In this document: positions 26,154-34,895 of the stretch, one piece after another
Layout of the letters: the number at the start of each line of letters is the position of its first letter
Numbering within the stretch: the first letter of the stretch is position 1
Source: Phytohabitans maris
GTDB lineage: Bacteria; Actinomycetota; Actinomycetes; Mycobacteriales; Micromonosporaceae
Reading direction: 5' to 3'
Length of the DNA stretch: 64,000 bases
Assembly (NCBI RefSeq): GCF_031085175.1
Contig: NZ_JAVHUY010000008.1
Span: forward strand, 124,001 to 188,000
Made by a program: the position numbers and the translations under genes
Notes under the pieces: generated by a model
Told to the model about the DNA's origin: nothing
Database searches by the model: none
The model's input: only the letters and a program-made list of their open reading frames with translations

Positions 26154-27614
26154 TCAGGCCTGGCAGCCCTTCGGCTCGTACTGGGCGCGGCTGAAGACGT
26201 TGGCGCGGGCCGGTGGGTCGGGGATGCCGCCGGAGCGGGCGATCGGCTTGGCGTTGAAGACGCGCAGGAAGAAGTTGACCACCTTCTGCACGACGGCCGG
26301 GATCGTGTACCCGACGTTGAACGTGGTGTCGACGGTCAGGGAGGCGCCCCGGCAGTCGAGGCTCCGCTCACCGGGTACGAGCGGGAAGAACTGGGCCAGC
26401 GCCGACCCGCGCGCCACGCCGGTGGAGACCACGATGCCGAAGTTGAGGCCGGCGGTGAAGCCGAGCGCGCCGATGCCCAGCCGGAACGTGGTCTTGAAGT
26501 CGAGGACCACGCCGTTGGCGCCGACCGACACGCCGCGTACGGAGTCGAGCAGGCTGCTCTTGATGTGCGGCCCGTCGATCTTGTAGGCGCCCCAGCTCCC
26601 GTCCCGGTAGCCGAAGCCGAGCGTGCCGCCGATCGCGTACTCGCCGGCGGCCCGCACGTTGCCGTTCTTCGCGCTGAACGCGGTCTTGACCAGCACCTCC
26701 TGGTTGGCGCTGAGCGTGAACGGGATGCCCAGGATCAGCCCGACCGGCACGCTGAAGTCGATCGGGACGGTGAACGTGCGGTCGAGCTGGCGCAGGTGCC
26801 CGATCGCGCTGGCCGCCGTCACGTCGACCTTGATGCCGGCGCCGCCGTACACCTGGAGCTCGGCGGTCGTGATCCTGCCGCCGGCGACGGCGAGGTGGAA
26901 GCGGGCGCTCGGCTTGTCCATCTTGAGCATGAAGCCGGCCTCGATGCGGATCTCGTTGTCGTCGTACCGCAGCCGCGCCCCCACCCCGCCGGCGCAGCAG
27001 GTCGGCGTCACCTCGAAGCCGTTGGTCCGGGTGGTCTTCGGCACGCCGGCGACCGGCCGGGGCATCTCCACCCGCTCCCGGTCGCCCGGGGCGTGGCGGC
27101 GCAGCGGCACCGAACGCCCGGCGGGCGAGGGCTCCGCGGCACCGGCCTCCGCGACCGCCTTCTCGTCCGTCCACAGTGCACCTTCGGAGCGGTACGACAC
27201 GACGCCGTCCAGCGGCACCGGGCCGTCGCTGGCGAAGTCGCCGTCCCGTACCACGTCGGTGAAAGCGACCGGCGCGATCGTCACGGCCACCGTGTCGCCG
27301 GCGCGCCGGGCGTCCACGACCCGGCCGACGCCGCGCGCGGTCACGAACATCACCTTCCCGGGTACGAGGTCGGCGGCCCCCTTCGCGCCCGCGTCGATCG
27401 TCCACGTGAGACCGTCGGCGGTCACCGAGCGGACCGCCTCGGCCCCGCCCTCGACCAGCACGACGTCCGGCTGGAGCGTGACGTCGTCGTGCCGCTTCGG
27501 CGCGAGGCCGTAGCGGAACTCGTTCTCGCTCAGCTCCCCTCGGGGGCCTGCTTGACCGCCGCAGCCCGCCACCACCACGACGGCGAGAAGCGCCGCCAAC
27601 CACCGCCGCGCCAC
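26154..27614 (-). CDS. Large lipoprotein of unknown function
   Basis: 486 residues. Signal peptide with lipobox VVAGC at about 14-18, so a surface lipoprotein. The mature part starts with GELSENEFRYGLAPKRHDDVTLQPDVVLVEGG; residues about 45-120 look like a small beta-domain. A long beta-rich middle follows, and the C-terminus (TIPAVVQKVVNFFLRVFNAKPIARSGGIPDPP) holds an amphipathic helix. Distal gene of a leftward three-gene operon, starting 3 bp after the previous stop. No family recognised. Confidence 0.7.
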   Translation of the reverse strand: MARRWLAALLAVVVVAGCGGQAGPRGELSENEFRYGLAPKRHDDVTLQPDVVLVEGGAEAVRSVTADGLTWTIDAGAKGAADLVPGKVMFVTARGVGRVVDARRAGDTVAVTIAPVAFTDVVRDGDFASDGPVPLDGVVSYRSEGALWTDEKAVAEAGAAEPSPAGRSVPLRRHAPGDRERVEMPRPVAGVPKTTRTNGFEVTPTCCAGGVGARLRYDDNEIRIEAGFMLKMDKPSARFHLAVAGGRITTAELQVYGGAGIKVDVTAASAIGHLRQLDRTFTVPIDFSVPVGLILGIPFTLSANQEVLVKTAFSAKNGNVRAAGEYAIGGTLGFGYRDGSWGAYKIDGPHIKSSLLDSVRGVSVGANGVVLDFKTTFRLGIGALGFTAGLNFGIVVSTGVARGSALAQFFPLVPGERSLDCRGASLTVDTTFNVGYTIPAVVQKVVNFFLRVFNAKPIARSGGIPDPPARANVFSRAQYEPKGCQA

Positions 27615-27617
27615 CGC

Positions 27618-28136
27618 TCAGTACCGCGTGCTCATCGTGCGGGCCAGCTCTTCGAGGCGGGCGCGGAACTTCGCCGGGTCGTCGATCCGTACCAGGTGCA
27701 GCGACGTCCACACGCCACCCTTGTTGACGTAGACGGTCAGGCCGTCCACGTAGGTGTACGCCTCGTCACCCGCGCCGGAGAGCGGGGCGAGCTCGTGCCC
27801 GAGCTGCAGCTCGATGTCGTACTGCTTCTTCGCGCCGTCTCCGATGTAGACCTCCACCTGCCCGGTCGTACCGGTCGGCGGGGTGGTGTACGAGCAGGAC
27901 TCCGGCGCCCGTACCGCGTCCTGCATCTTCAGGCCGGCCAGCGCCTCGGCCTCCGCCTTGGACACCAGCGCGCACGGGTCCACAGCGGACGCGGTGGGTG
28001 GCGCCGTCTCCCCGGCCGCGGCCGTCTCCTCCACCGGGACGACGGTCTCCAGCGGTGCCGCCGGTGGCGCCTCCTCGGCACGGCCGCACGCGGCGAGCGC
28101 GCCCACGACCGCCAGTGCGGCGAGCATTCGTCTCAT
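27618..28136 (-). CDS. DUF3558-like lipoprotein
   Basis: 172 residues. Signal peptide with lipobox LAAC (Cys17), a low-complexity Pro/Glu/Ala stretch, then DPCALVSKAEAEALAGLKMQDAVRAPESCSYTTPP, the DPC...C.Y pattern of DUF3558 actinobacterial lipoproteins, and a compact beta-rich C-terminus. Two conserved cysteines probably form a disulfide. The start overlaps the upstream stop by 4 bp (ATGA). It may be a surface-exposed binding protein; no ligand is suggested. Confidence 0.75.
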   Translation of the reverse strand: MRRMLAALAVVGALAACGRAEEAPPAAPLETVVPVEETAAAGETAPPTASAVDPCALVSKAEAEALAGLKMQDAVRAPESCSYTTPPTGTTGQVEVYIGDGAKKQYDIELQLGHELAPLSGAGDEAYTYVDGLTVYVNKGGVWTSLHLVRIDDPAKFRARLEELARTMSTRY

Positions 28137-28861
28137 CGGTTCCCTCTCTCTCCGGCCGGCTTGCCCTCTTCAGCCGGCTCGCTCTTTCCGGCCGCCTCGC
28201 TCTCCGCGCCTGCCTTGCTCTCCTTGCTTGCCTGGCCCTTCCCTGCCGGCTTGCTCTTTCCGGCCGGCTTGCGCTCCGCGCCTGCCGTGCTCTTTTCCGC
28301 CGGCTTGCTTTCTTCGGCCGGCTTGGTCTTTTCCGCCGGCTTGGTCTTTTCCGCCGGCTTGGTCTTTTCCGCCGGCTTGGTCTCTTCGGCCGGCTTGGTC
28401 TCTTCGGCCGGCTCGGTCTTCCCGGCTGGCTTGCGGTCTGGGGTGATCGGCGCCGGGACCGGCTCGGGGCGTGACGGCCGCGGCGCGAACCCGGTAGCGC
28501 CGGCGACCGGCGCGCCCGCGCCGCCCCTCGCCCGTGCCGGTGCCGGCGGCGGCGGTGAAGGCGGTGACGGTGAAGGCGGCGGCGACGGCGACGGCGACGG
28601 TGGTGACGGTGACGGTGACCGCGGCGATGGTGTGCGCTCGGCGATCCAGGTGGCGGGGTGGAGCCGGTCCACGCGCCAGCCGGCGGCGGTGGCGGCGGCC
28701 GCGACCGAGCGCTCGTCCCGCCCCTCCACGAGTGCGAGCACGACCTGGTCGGCGGGGAGGTGCACGGCCGCGACCAGGCGGGCGCCGTCGAGCGCCGGCA
28801 GCGACGCCGGCTCACTGCCCGGCACGTCGTACCGCTCCACGGCGAACAGTCGATCGCTCAC
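28133..28861 (-). CDS. Hypothetical protein with long low-complexity tail
   Basis: 242 residues from the chosen GTG at 28861 (MSDRLFAVERYDVPG...); a GTG three codons upstream is also possible. Residues 1-75 form a compact beta/alpha unit (LVAAVHLPADQVVLALVEGRDERSVAAAATAAGWRVDRLHPATW). The rest is disordered: a Pro/Ser run, then a (K-P-A-E-K-T)n array encoded by an 18-bp tandem DNA repeat. No signal peptide. First gene of the lipoprotein operon. The tail may be a linker or scaffold. Confidence 0.65.
   Translation of the reverse strand: MSDRLFAVERYDVPGSEPASLPALDGARLVAAVHLPADQVVLALVEGRDERSVAAAATAAGWRVDRLHPATWIAERTPSPRSPSPSPPSPSPSPPPSPSPPSPPPPAPARARGGAGAPVAGATGFAPRPSRPEPVPAPITPDRKPAGKTEPAEETKPAEETKPAEKTKPAEKTKPAEKTKPAEESKPAEKSTAGAERKPAGKSKPAGKGQASKESKAGAESEAAGKSEPAEEGKPAGERGNR
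28300..28430. repeat. 18-bp coding tandem repeat
   Basis: About six or seven copies of GGCTTGGTCTTTTCCGCC, drifting to GGCTTGGTCTCTTCGGCC, encode the KPAEKT/KPAEET array of the protein on the minus strand. Copies in the middle are identical, suggesting recent expansion and likely length variation between strains. Confidence 0.85.
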
Positions 28862-28940
28862 GCACCGCACGCTAGGCCCGCACCACCCGGCGACGAATCA
28901 GGGACTTCCCTACGCGATGCCCGCCCCGCCCCCGCTCCCC

Positions 28941-28999
28941 TCGCTGTTGACCAGGGACTGGCACGCCCGACACGGCACCAACTCCCTGGTCAACGGCGA
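28941..28999 (-). terminator. Long-arm inverted repeat downstream of the LAL gene
   Basis: Arms at 28941-28957 and 28983-28999 pair at 16 of 17 positions (core GTTGACCAGGGA / TCCCTGGTCAAC is perfect) around a 25-nt loop. It lies 28 bp past the stop of the leftward LAL regulator and before the start of the hypothetical gene. Probably a terminator; an operator for the following operon is the alternative. Confidence 0.6.
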
Positions 29000-29026
29000 G
29001 GGCCGGGCGGCGAGGGGCGCGGCCGC

Positions 29027-31957
29027 TCAGGGGGTGCGGGCGATCGCGGCGCCGAGTTCGGCGCGGGTGGCGATGCCGAGCTTGCGGTACACGCGGGCCA
29101 GGTTGGCCTCGACCGTCTTCGGGCTGATGTAGAGCGCATCCGCGATCGCCCGGTTGGTGCGCCCCTGGGCGGCCAGCCGCGCCACGCGTTCCTCGGTCGG
29201 GGTGAGCTCGGTCGGCGCCGCCGTGCGCCCGCCGATCCGGGCCAGCTCGGCGCGGGCCCGGGCCTCGAACGCCCCGGCGCCGATCGCCGCGAACTCGGCC
29301 GCCGCCGTCTCCAGCGCCACCCGCGCCTCCCGCTTGCGGCGCGCGCGGCGGTGGGCCATGCCGGCCACCAGCAGGCAGCGGGCCCGGTCCAGCGGTACCG
29401 TCCCGGCCGGCACCGCGTCCCGCGCGGCGGCCAGCTCGGCCAGCTCGGCGGCGGGGTCGGTGCCGGCGGCGCCGGTCACCAGCACGCGGCTGCGGGCCAG
29501 GCCGAGCGCGGTCCACGGGCGGGACCGGCGGGCGTGCCGCTCGGCGAGCCGGGCCAGGCCGTCCGCGGCGGCGTCGAGGTCGCCGGCGCCGACGCAGGCC
29601 TCGATCCAGTCCGGCTCGAAGCGCTGCCCGAGCGGCTCGACGATGCCCGCGCCGCCGATCGTAGCGACCAGCTCGCGGTAGGCGTCCACGGCCTCCCGCG
29701 CCTGCCCCGCCGACAGCGCCACGAACCCGGCGAGCTGCAGGTGGATCCGGCGCCCCCAGGCGTCACCGAGCTCGCCGGCGCGGCGCAGCCCCTCCTCGGC
29801 CACCTGGCGGGCCGCGGCGAGCCGCCCCCGGTACGCGTCGAGCGTCCCGCCCAGCCAGGTCTCGCCGACCAGCCCGGTGCCGAGCTGCTCGCCCAGCTCT
29901 CGGGCGGCCGCGATGTGCCGCGCGGCCGCGTCCCACCGCCCGGCGATCAGCTCCGCCTCGCCGAGGTGGGTGAGCAGCTCGTGCTGCCACGGTTCGTCGC
30001 CGGCGGTGACCGCGTGGCCGAGGAGCGCGTCGAGCCGTTCCCGGGCGCGGTCGTGCTCGTCGATCGCCTTCCACCAGATCGCCGGTACCGTGCCGGCCAG
30101 CCAGGAGGGGTGCCCGTCCTCCAGCTCCAGCCCCCGGTCGAGCAGCTCGGTGCGGGCCGGCAGCCCCGCGCGTACCTCCTGGAAGAAGAGCTGAAACAGC
30201 GCGCCCGCCAGCAGCCCGCGGTCACCGTCCACGGTGGACATCAGGGCGATCGCGGCCTCGGCGTGCCGGCGGGCCGGCCGCGGCGCGTCGTGGAAGAGGG
30301 CCAGGTGGGCGTGGATCCGGCCGGCCAGGGGCGTGCCGGCGGGGGCCGCCGCCAGCCCGCGCTCGCCGGCCGCGACGGCGCCCGGCAGGTCGTCGGCGCA
30401 CCACGCCACCATCGCCCGCAGCAGCAGCGCCTCGGCCCGCAGCTCTCCACTGTGGTCGGTGGCCACCGCGTCGGCGGCCGCGCCGGCGGCGGCGTAGTCG
30501 CCGCTGTCCAGCCGGCACCGGGTCGCGGCCAGCCGCCGGCGTCCCCGGTCGGCCGGGTCGCCGGTGGGGGTGAGGGCGGCGGCCCGCTCGTACAGGTCGA
30601 CCGCGACCGCGGGCGCGCCCCGGGCCCGCTGCCGGTCCGCGGCGGCGGCCAGCTCGGCGGCGACGGCCGCGTCCGGCTCGTCGGTGCAGCGGGCCAGCTG
30701 CCGGGCCCGCTCGTCCGGGTCGGCGACCGCGTCGGCGAGCGTCCGGTGCAGGCGGCGGCGCACGCCCGGCGGGATGCCCGCGACGACCGCCGCCGCGTAC
30801 ATCGGATGCGCGAACTCCACCCGCAGCCCCGCCCCCCGCCCGGCCGGGGCGTGGACCCGCTCCGGGCCGGCGGAAGCGGCGCCGGAGACCACGGCCGCGG
30901 AGCCGGAGGCGTGGTCCGCGCCGGCGGAAGCCCGCTCCGCCGGGCCGGACACCGCGCGCGCGGAGCCGGAGACGACGGCCGCGGAGCCGGAGACGATGGC
31001 GGCGGAGCCGGAGGCGGCGGAGGCCCGCGCCGCGGGCGCCGGGGCGCCCGCCCACGGGTGGACCGCGAGCAGCCCGGCCTCCTCCGCCGCGTCGAACGCC
31101 TCCGCCGCCACCCCCGCCGCCGCCAGGTCGGCGAGCGTGGGCACGGTGAGCAGCGCGGCCCGGCGCACCGCGTCCCGGCTCGCCTCGGGCAGCGCCGCCA
31201 GGGCGTCCCGCAGCAGCTGGCGCAGTGACGAGCCGACCGGCAGCTCCTCGCCCGGCAGTGGCGGCCGGGGCAGCCGGGAGACGGCGCGGGACAGTTCGAT
31301 GGCGAGCAGCGGGTTGCCGCCGGACTCGCGGGCGATGCGGGCGACCAGCGGGCGGCTGAGGGAGACGCCGAGCCGCGCCCGTACGACGTGGTGCAGCGCC
31401 CCCACGCCCAGCGGGGCGAGCGCGATCCGGGTGAGCCGCGCGTCGTCCAGCCCGAGGAGCGCGCCCTCGGTACGGCAGGTGACCAGCACGGCGATCTCAC
31501 CGCCCAGCCGGCGCAGCGCGTAGCGCAGGGCCCGCTCGCTCGACGGGTCCAGCCACGGCGCGTCGTCCACCGCGACGAGCACCCGCGCCCCGGCCGCCTC
31601 CAGCAGCGAACGGGTCGCCGCGCCCACCGCCCGCTCGTCGGCCACTCCCTCCGCCGTCTCCGCGGTCAGCAGCACGGCCTCGGCGGCGGCCCGCTGCGGC
31701 CCGGGGAGGCCCGGCACCCGGCCGGCGAGCGGCCGCAGCAGGTCGGCCAGCGCGGCGAACGGGAGGGCCACCTCCGACTCGGTGGGCGCGCAGGTGAGCA
31801 CCTGCCAGCCGGCCCGCTCGGCGGCCGCGACGAGGGCCCGCCACACCGCCGTCTTGCCGATGCCCGCGGGCCCTTCCAGCAGCACCGGGCCGGGTGCACC
31901 CAGCGCCCGCCACGCCCGCTCGTACACGGCGTCGCGGCCGACCAACGAGCCGTCCAC
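29027..31957 (-). CDS. LuxR-family large ATP-binding (LAL) transcriptional regulator
   Basis: 976 residues. N-terminal ATPase: LVGRDAVYERAWRAL, Walker A GPAGIGKT, Walker B-like VLVAVDDAPWLDP. The middle is TPR-like helical repeats (about 430-880), and the C-terminus is a LuxR helix-turn-helix (LTPTEERVARLAAQGRTNRAIADALYISPKTVEANLARVYRKLG, about 915-960). LAL proteins are ATP- and ligand-sensing activators of secondary metabolism or sugar use. An A/S/G/V-rich insertion at about 318-372 (GSAAVVSGSA repeated) interrupts the ATPase-TPR junction. GTG start. No obvious target operon adjoins it. Confidence 0.92.
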   Translation of the reverse strand: MDGSLVGRDAVYERAWRALGAPGPVLLEGPAGIGKTAVWRALVAAAERAGWQVLTCAPTESEVALPFAALADLLRPLAGRVPGLPGPQRAAAEAVLLTAETAEGVADERAVGAATRSLLEAAGARVLVAVDDAPWLDPSSERALRYALRRLGGEIAVLVTCRTEGALLGLDDARLTRIALAPLGVGALHHVVRARLGVSLSRPLVARIARESGGNPLLAIELSRAVSRLPRPPLPGEELPVGSSLRQLLRDALAALPEASRDAVRRAALLTVPTLADLAAAGVAAEAFDAAEEAGLLAVHPWAGAPAPAARASAASGSAAIVSGSAAVVSGSARAVSGPAERASAGADHASGSAAVVSGAASAGPERVHAPAGRGAGLRVEFAHPMYAAAVVAGIPPGVRRRLHRTLADAVADPDERARQLARCTDEPDAAVAAELAAAADRQRARGAPAVAVDLYERAAALTPTGDPADRGRRRLAATRCRLDSGDYAAAGAAADAVATDHSGELRAEALLLRAMVAWCADDLPGAVAAGERGLAAAPAGTPLAGRIHAHLALFHDAPRPARRHAEAAIALMSTVDGDRGLLAGALFQLFFQEVRAGLPARTELLDRGLELEDGHPSWLAGTVPAIWWKAIDEHDRARERLDALLGHAVTAGDEPWQHELLTHLGEAELIAGRWDAAARHIAAARELGEQLGTGLVGETWLGGTLDAYRGRLAAARQVAEEGLRRAGELGDAWGRRIHLQLAGFVALSAGQAREAVDAYRELVATIGGAGIVEPLGQRFEPDWIEACVGAGDLDAAADGLARLAERHARRSRPWTALGLARSRVLVTGAAGTDPAAELAELAAARDAVPAGTVPLDRARCLLVAGMAHRRARRKREARVALETAAAEFAAIGAGAFEARARAELARIGGRTAAPTELTPTEERVARLAAQGRTNRAIADALYISPKTVEANLARVYRKLGIATRAELGAAIARTP

Positions 31958-32336
31958 GGCAGCGATCGTAAGGACCGGACACCAGCATCCGGATCGGACT
32001 GTCGGCCGGCCGCCGCCGCTGGTCGGTCCTCGATCATCAACAAAGACCTCGGGCTACCGCGACGTCCGTCGGGGGTCCGGACCCGATGCCACTCTCGGTA
32101 ACTTGATCGAGGCTGTGATGTCCGTGCGGCGGCACCAGCGGTACCGCAGATACCTTATGGCGGACTCATAAGGTATCTGGAGTACCGCTGGTCACCAACC
32201 CGGCCGCGATCGCCGCCGAGGGCCTCACTCCACGGATCGCCGCACACGTCTTGCCGCCACCGACGCCGGCCCGAACGGCCGCCTGGCCCAAGACGAGCGG
32301 GTCTGGGCGGGATCTCGCCGGCGCTCCGGACGGTCG
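31958..32336. other. 379-bp spacer with a 59-bp palindrome
   Basis: Lies between the LAL start and the DUF2332 stop. No believable gene. The region around 32134-32192 is a strong palindrome (separate entry) that is more AT-rich than the flanks. The rest must include the LAL promoter, which I could not define. Confidence 0.5.
32134..32192. repeat. 59-bp palindrome with 26-bp arms
   Basis: ACCAGCGGTAC (32134-32144) pairs with GTACCGCTGGT (32182-32192), and AGATACCTTATG (32148-32159) pairs with CATAAGGTATCT (32167-32178). The stems are separated by a 3-by-3 internal mismatch and capped by a 7-nt loop. Only one copy is in the window. It resembles the end of a miniature mobile element or a dispersed palindrome. 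Confidence 0.85.
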
Positions 32337-33323
32337 TCAAGGGCTTCCAGCCGGCGGCCGGGCGGCGGCCCGCCCCTCGGTGAGCGAGGGGCCGAACCAG
32401 CGCATCGCCTGGCCGTGCCCGCGCGTCCAGGCGAGCGGCACCCCGTCGAGCGCGAGCACGTTGTAGAAGGCCCCGTCCGGCGGCTCCGGCAGCCCGGCGA
32501 ACGGCAGCACCTCCGGCCCCTCGACCGACACCCAGTGGCCGGGCAGCCCGCGCACCACCGCCACGAACTCGGCCCGCCGCGCCGCCGGCACGTGGTAGAG
32601 CACCGACGAGTGGAAGACCACCAGCGTCGCGCCGGCCGGCGCCCGCGCGGCCAGCGCCGGCAGGTCGTCGACCAGGTCACCCCGCACGAGCGGCGGCGGG
32701 TCCGCCGCCGCCACGGCCACCGCGGCCCGCAGCCGGGCACGGCGGTGCGCCTGCTCCGGCCAGATCAGCGCGTCGAGCCACGCGACGTCCGCGGGGGAGG
32801 CCACGTCGAGCGGGTTCAGGTCCAGACCGGCACGCCACGCGATCTCCGGTACGGCGGCCGGCGGTTCCACCCCCACGGTCGAGCACTCCAGCACCGGCTC
32901 GCCGTCGCCGACCCCCCGGTCGTCGAAGCGGTAGCCGTACCGGTCGGGGTAGAGGCACAGTCCCGCCGAGGCGCCCACCTCCAGCAGGGCGAGCGGCTGG
33001 GGGAGCGCGGCCAGCACCGGCAGGAGCACGGCGCAGCGGCCGGCCTCGTTGGTCTGCGTGACGCGTACCCGCACCTCGGCCGCGACCGCCGGCCAGTTCG
33101 CCAGCACGTACGCGCGGAACGCGGCCGGGTCCTCGACCGGCCCGCCCAGCAGCCGTACCACCCCGAAGAGCAGGTTGGGCTGCCGCTTCCCCGCGGGCAG
33201 CGTGGCGGCGAGCGCGAGCAGCTCCTCGTCGCGCGCGACGGCGAGCGCCAGCCGCTCGTACGCGGGTGAGACCCCGCGCGCCTCCCGGACCCCGAAGTCG
33301 ACGTAGCTCCGCGCGATCGTCAC
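32337..33323 (-). CDS. DUF2332 domain protein
   Basis: 328 residues, full length for DUF2332, a family of unknown function common in actinomycetes. Recognisable blocks: SPAYERLALAVARDEELLALAATLPAGKRQPNLLFGVVRLL, LLEVGASAGLCLYPDRYGYRF (methyltransferase-like glycine-rich loop EVGASAGL), GDLVDDLPALAARAPAGATLVVFHSSVLYHVP. The glycine loop and the VVFHS strand are compatible with a degenerate Rossmann fold. GTG or ATG start at 33323; ends next to the LAL upstream spacer. Confidence 0.8.
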   Translation of the reverse strand: MTIARSYVDFGVREARGVSPAYERLALAVARDEELLALAATLPAGKRQPNLLFGVVRLLGGPVEDPAAFRAYVLANWPAVAAEVRVRVTQTNEAGRCAVLLPVLAALPQPLALLEVGASAGLCLYPDRYGYRFDDRGVGDGEPVLECSTVGVEPPAAVPEIAWRAGLDLNPLDVASPADVAWLDALIWPEQAHRRARLRAAVAVAAADPPPLVRGDLVDDLPALAARAPAGATLVVFHSSVLYHVPAARRAEFVAVVRGLPGHWVSVEGPEVLPFAGLPEPPDGAFYNVLALDGVPLAWTRGHGQAMRWFGPSLTEGRAAARPPAGSP

Positions 33324-33330
33324 GTACCCA

Positions 33331-34449
33331 TCATGCCGCCCGCCGCCTGGCCGGGCCCCCGGCGTGCGGGCGGCCCGGCCGCAGCCCCGCGCGGTCGAGG
33401 CCGGCCCCGGCCGCGTCCACCCCGCGGGTGACCAGCTGGCGCAGCCCGACCGGCAGCCGTCCCGGGCCGGCCAGCCAGGCGCCGGCCGCGACGAGGAGGC
33501 CGACGGCGACGGCGAGCGTGACGAACTCGCGCACCCCTCGGGTCACGGTGTCCAGGACGTGCGCCGCCACCTCGCGCGAGTCGACGCCCGGCGAGAGGCC
33601 GTCCAGGTAGTGGTCCCGGGCCAGCGCCATGCCGCCCCGCGCGAGCAGGAGCCCCACCGCGACGGACAGGCCGGCCAGCAGCAGCCCGCGGCGGCGGTCC
33701 GGGGCGAGCGCGACGGCCCCGGCGAGCAGGGCCAGCACCAGCCACGGCAGCCAGGTGGCGACCCGGTCCAGCCAGGTCACGTACCGGCGGATGGTGGGCA
33801 GGTCGGGCGAGGAGTAGACGGTGAACGGCACCGACACCCGCGGGATCTGCCCGGCCAGCGTGAAGCCCGCCGCGACCAGGTGCTGCCGGACCGTCTCCAG
33901 CACGGCGCCGAGGTCGACGGTGACATCCGTACCGGCGCTGGCGACCGCCCCGCTCGAGCCGCCGGTCAGCACCGCCCGCAGGTCGTCGTGGGCCACCCGG
34001 TTGGCCTCGTCCCAGGCGGCGGCGAACCGTTCGGTGCGGACCATCCCGAGCACCTCACTGTGCACAAAGGACTCCACGCCGCTCACCGCCGGCGGGAGGA
34101 GCTGGTCGACCGCGGGCGGCGCCCCCTCGGCGCGCAGCCACGCGGCCGCCTCCCGGGCCAGCCCGGCCAGGTCGGCCCGGGTCACCACCTCCCGGGCGAG
34201 GCGGTCGGCGATCGCGCCCTGTACGACCGGGTCGCGGGCGAGCGGCGCCACCGTGGCCACGTACCGGTCGGTGTCCAGGAGCTGCTCGCGCACGAAGACC
34301 GCGGTGATCGACGCCACCGCCAGTACCACCGCCACCACCAGCAACGCGACCGCGCCCAGCCAGCGCCCGGCCCGGGCCGCCCGACCCGGCCGCGCGCGCG
34401 GCGCCTCGGCCCGCGGGCCATCCACCCCGGCGTTCACCGGCACGGTCAT
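33331..34449 (-). CDS. Integral membrane protein (four predicted helices)
   Basis: 372 residues. A first helix at about 33-53 (LGAVALLVVAVVLAVASITAVFV), a large extracytoplasmic domain of about 180 residues (YVATVAPLARDPVVQGAIADRLAREVVTRADL...), then helices near 237-250, 257-272 and 310-330. The C-terminal tail is short and rich in Arg, Pro and Gly. Similar hypothetical membrane proteins are common in streptomycetes. 7 bp upstream of the DUF2332 gene, probably one transcript. Function unknown. Confidence 0.75.
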   Translation of the reverse strand: MTVPVNAGVDGPRAEAPRARPGRAARAGRWLGAVALLVVAVVLAVASITAVFVREQLLDTDRYVATVAPLARDPVVQGAIADRLAREVVTRADLAGLAREAAAWLRAEGAPPAVDQLLPPAVSGVESFVHSEVLGMVRTERFAAAWDEANRVAHDDLRAVLTGGSSGAVASAGTDVTVDLGAVLETVRQHLVAAGFTLAGQIPRVSVPFTVYSSPDLPTIRRYVTWLDRVATWLPWLVLALLAGAVALAPDRRRGLLLAGLSVAVGLLLARGGMALARDHYLDGLSPGVDSREVAAHVLDTVTRGVREFVTLAVAVGLLVAAGAWLAGPGRLPVGLRQLVTRGVDAAGAGLDRAGLRPGRPHAGGPARRRAA

Positions 34450-34895
34450 GACGCACCTCGCTTCGCGTCATCTGACCGTAACGCGTGATGAGCAGATGTT
34501 GCGCCGATTTGGCCGGATTCGGCCCCCGCGATCCACTGTCCTCAGTGGACTGTATGGGCCGCGCTGGCGCTGTGAGATTTCGCCCCTGGCCGGAGCCGGT
34601 CAGGGTGTTGCCAGATACGTGATCACCGGCGTTTAATGTCAACAACTTTACGGCGGCTTACATGCTGTGGCACGCATGATGTCGGCGAGGTTTCTCGGCA
34701 GTTTCCGGCTCACCGGACCGCTCGGCGTCGGCCCGGCGGGCCGACGCGCGACCACACCACTGTGGACACCAGCTGCGGTTTCGGGGGTGGCGCGCGGCCG
34801 CTCCATGGCTTAGCGTCCCACCCAGCGACACGATCTTCACCTCCACACCGTCGTCGGCGCGGCGGTTGCTCCGCCGACCCCGACGAGGAGGACCG
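34450..34895. other. 446-bp leader of the polysaccharide locus
   Basis: Separates the divergent membrane-protein gene and the first polysaccharide glycosyltransferase. Contains a short hairpin TCCACTG-TCCT-CAGTGGA (34532-34549), a somewhat AT-rich stretch at 34615-34680, and a CCACTGTGGAC element near 34758. I could not place -10/-35 hexamers with confidence. No gene seen. Confidence 0.45.
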
